Part shown: one piece after another, positions 63,983 to 64,000 of the stretch
Layout of the letters: each line of letters starts with the position of its first letter
How positions within the stretch are numbered: position 1 is the stretch's first letter
NCBI GenBank assembly: GCA_051656605.1
Contig: JBOGCF010000015.1
Location: forward strand, 48,434 to 112,433
Direction of reading: 5' to 3'
Length of the DNA: 64,000 nucleotides
Origin: UBA12018 sp051656605
GTDB lineage: Bacteria > Bacteroidota > Bacteroidia > Bacteroidales > CAMTPD01
Notes under the pieces: generated by a model
The model's database searches: none
The model's input: only the letters and a program-made list of their open reading frames with translations
Told to the model about the DNA's origin: nothing
Position numbers and translations under genes: made by a program

Positions 63983-64000
63983 ACTTATAAATTTCGCATA

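Overview
The window reads as chromosomal DNA of a member of the order Bacteroidales (phylum Bacteroidota). The signs are: a GldH-type lipoprotein in a metF-holB-ricT-gldH cluster, four 6-bladed beta-propeller lipoproteins, a DUF3343 protein in a selenium operon, and promoters of the Bacteroidota form TTTG, about 19 bases, TAnnTTTG (clear at 7272, 33915 and 60193). Genes with classical Shine-Dalgarno sites are rare. Genus cannot be fixed from the sequence alone. No prophage, integrase, transposase or CRISPR array was seen.

Layout. 1-2.2 kb: end of mrdA (PBP2) and rodA, the cell elongation pair. 2.2-6.1 kb, minus strand: metF, holB, ricT, gldH. 6.1-13 kb: ilvE, an AAA ATPase, nifJ (pyruvate oxidoreductase) and an OmpA lipoprotein. 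13.2-15 kb: a small membrane protein plus ABC ATPase, facing an EamA exporter. 15.0-16.1 kb: a gene-free kilobase holding copy A of a diverged intergenic repeat. 16.1-24.6 kb: beta-propeller lipoprotein, DUF151 nuclease, an unpaired UmuD-like protease behind a structured leader, a Yip1-like protein, smpB, a nucleoside-recognition protein and metH. 24.8-28.8 kb: three tandem beta-propeller lipoproteins. 28.9-33 kb, minus strand: mnmH, yedF, a cysteine desulfurase-like enzyme, DUF3343 and selD. 33.3-33.9 kb: five tandem tRNA-Glu(UUC) genes. 34.3-37.6 kb: a glycosidase-like protein, a phosphodiesterase and an acyl-ACP thioesterase. 37.7-38.4 kb: copy B of the repeat.

39-55.3 kb, minus strand, is the most unusual part. 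It is one compact gene row: ABC ATPase, ABC permease with a huge ectodomain, TolC-like protein, membrane fusion protein, RND pump, a second RND pump fused in one reading frame to an ABC ATPase, a small ABC permease, and a secreted GH43-like enzyme. It looks like a mixed RND/ABC tripartite export system. The ATPase domain of the fusion also seems to be split by a membrane insertion.

55.5-64 kb: a 55-residue basic protein, guaA, ilvA, a three-gene YtxH/holin-like/coiled-coil envelope operon, gap, a methyltransferase, a secreted CE1-type esterase, and a terminal intergenic region rich in inverted repeats.

Some units fit together functionally. The selenium operon supplies selenophosphate for 2-selenouridine at U34 of tRNAs such as the tRNA-Glu(UUC) encoded beside it; no selA or selB is present here. 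MetF and MetH form the methyl branch of methionine synthesis but lie in separate operons. All functions are inferred from sequence motifs recalled without database searches.
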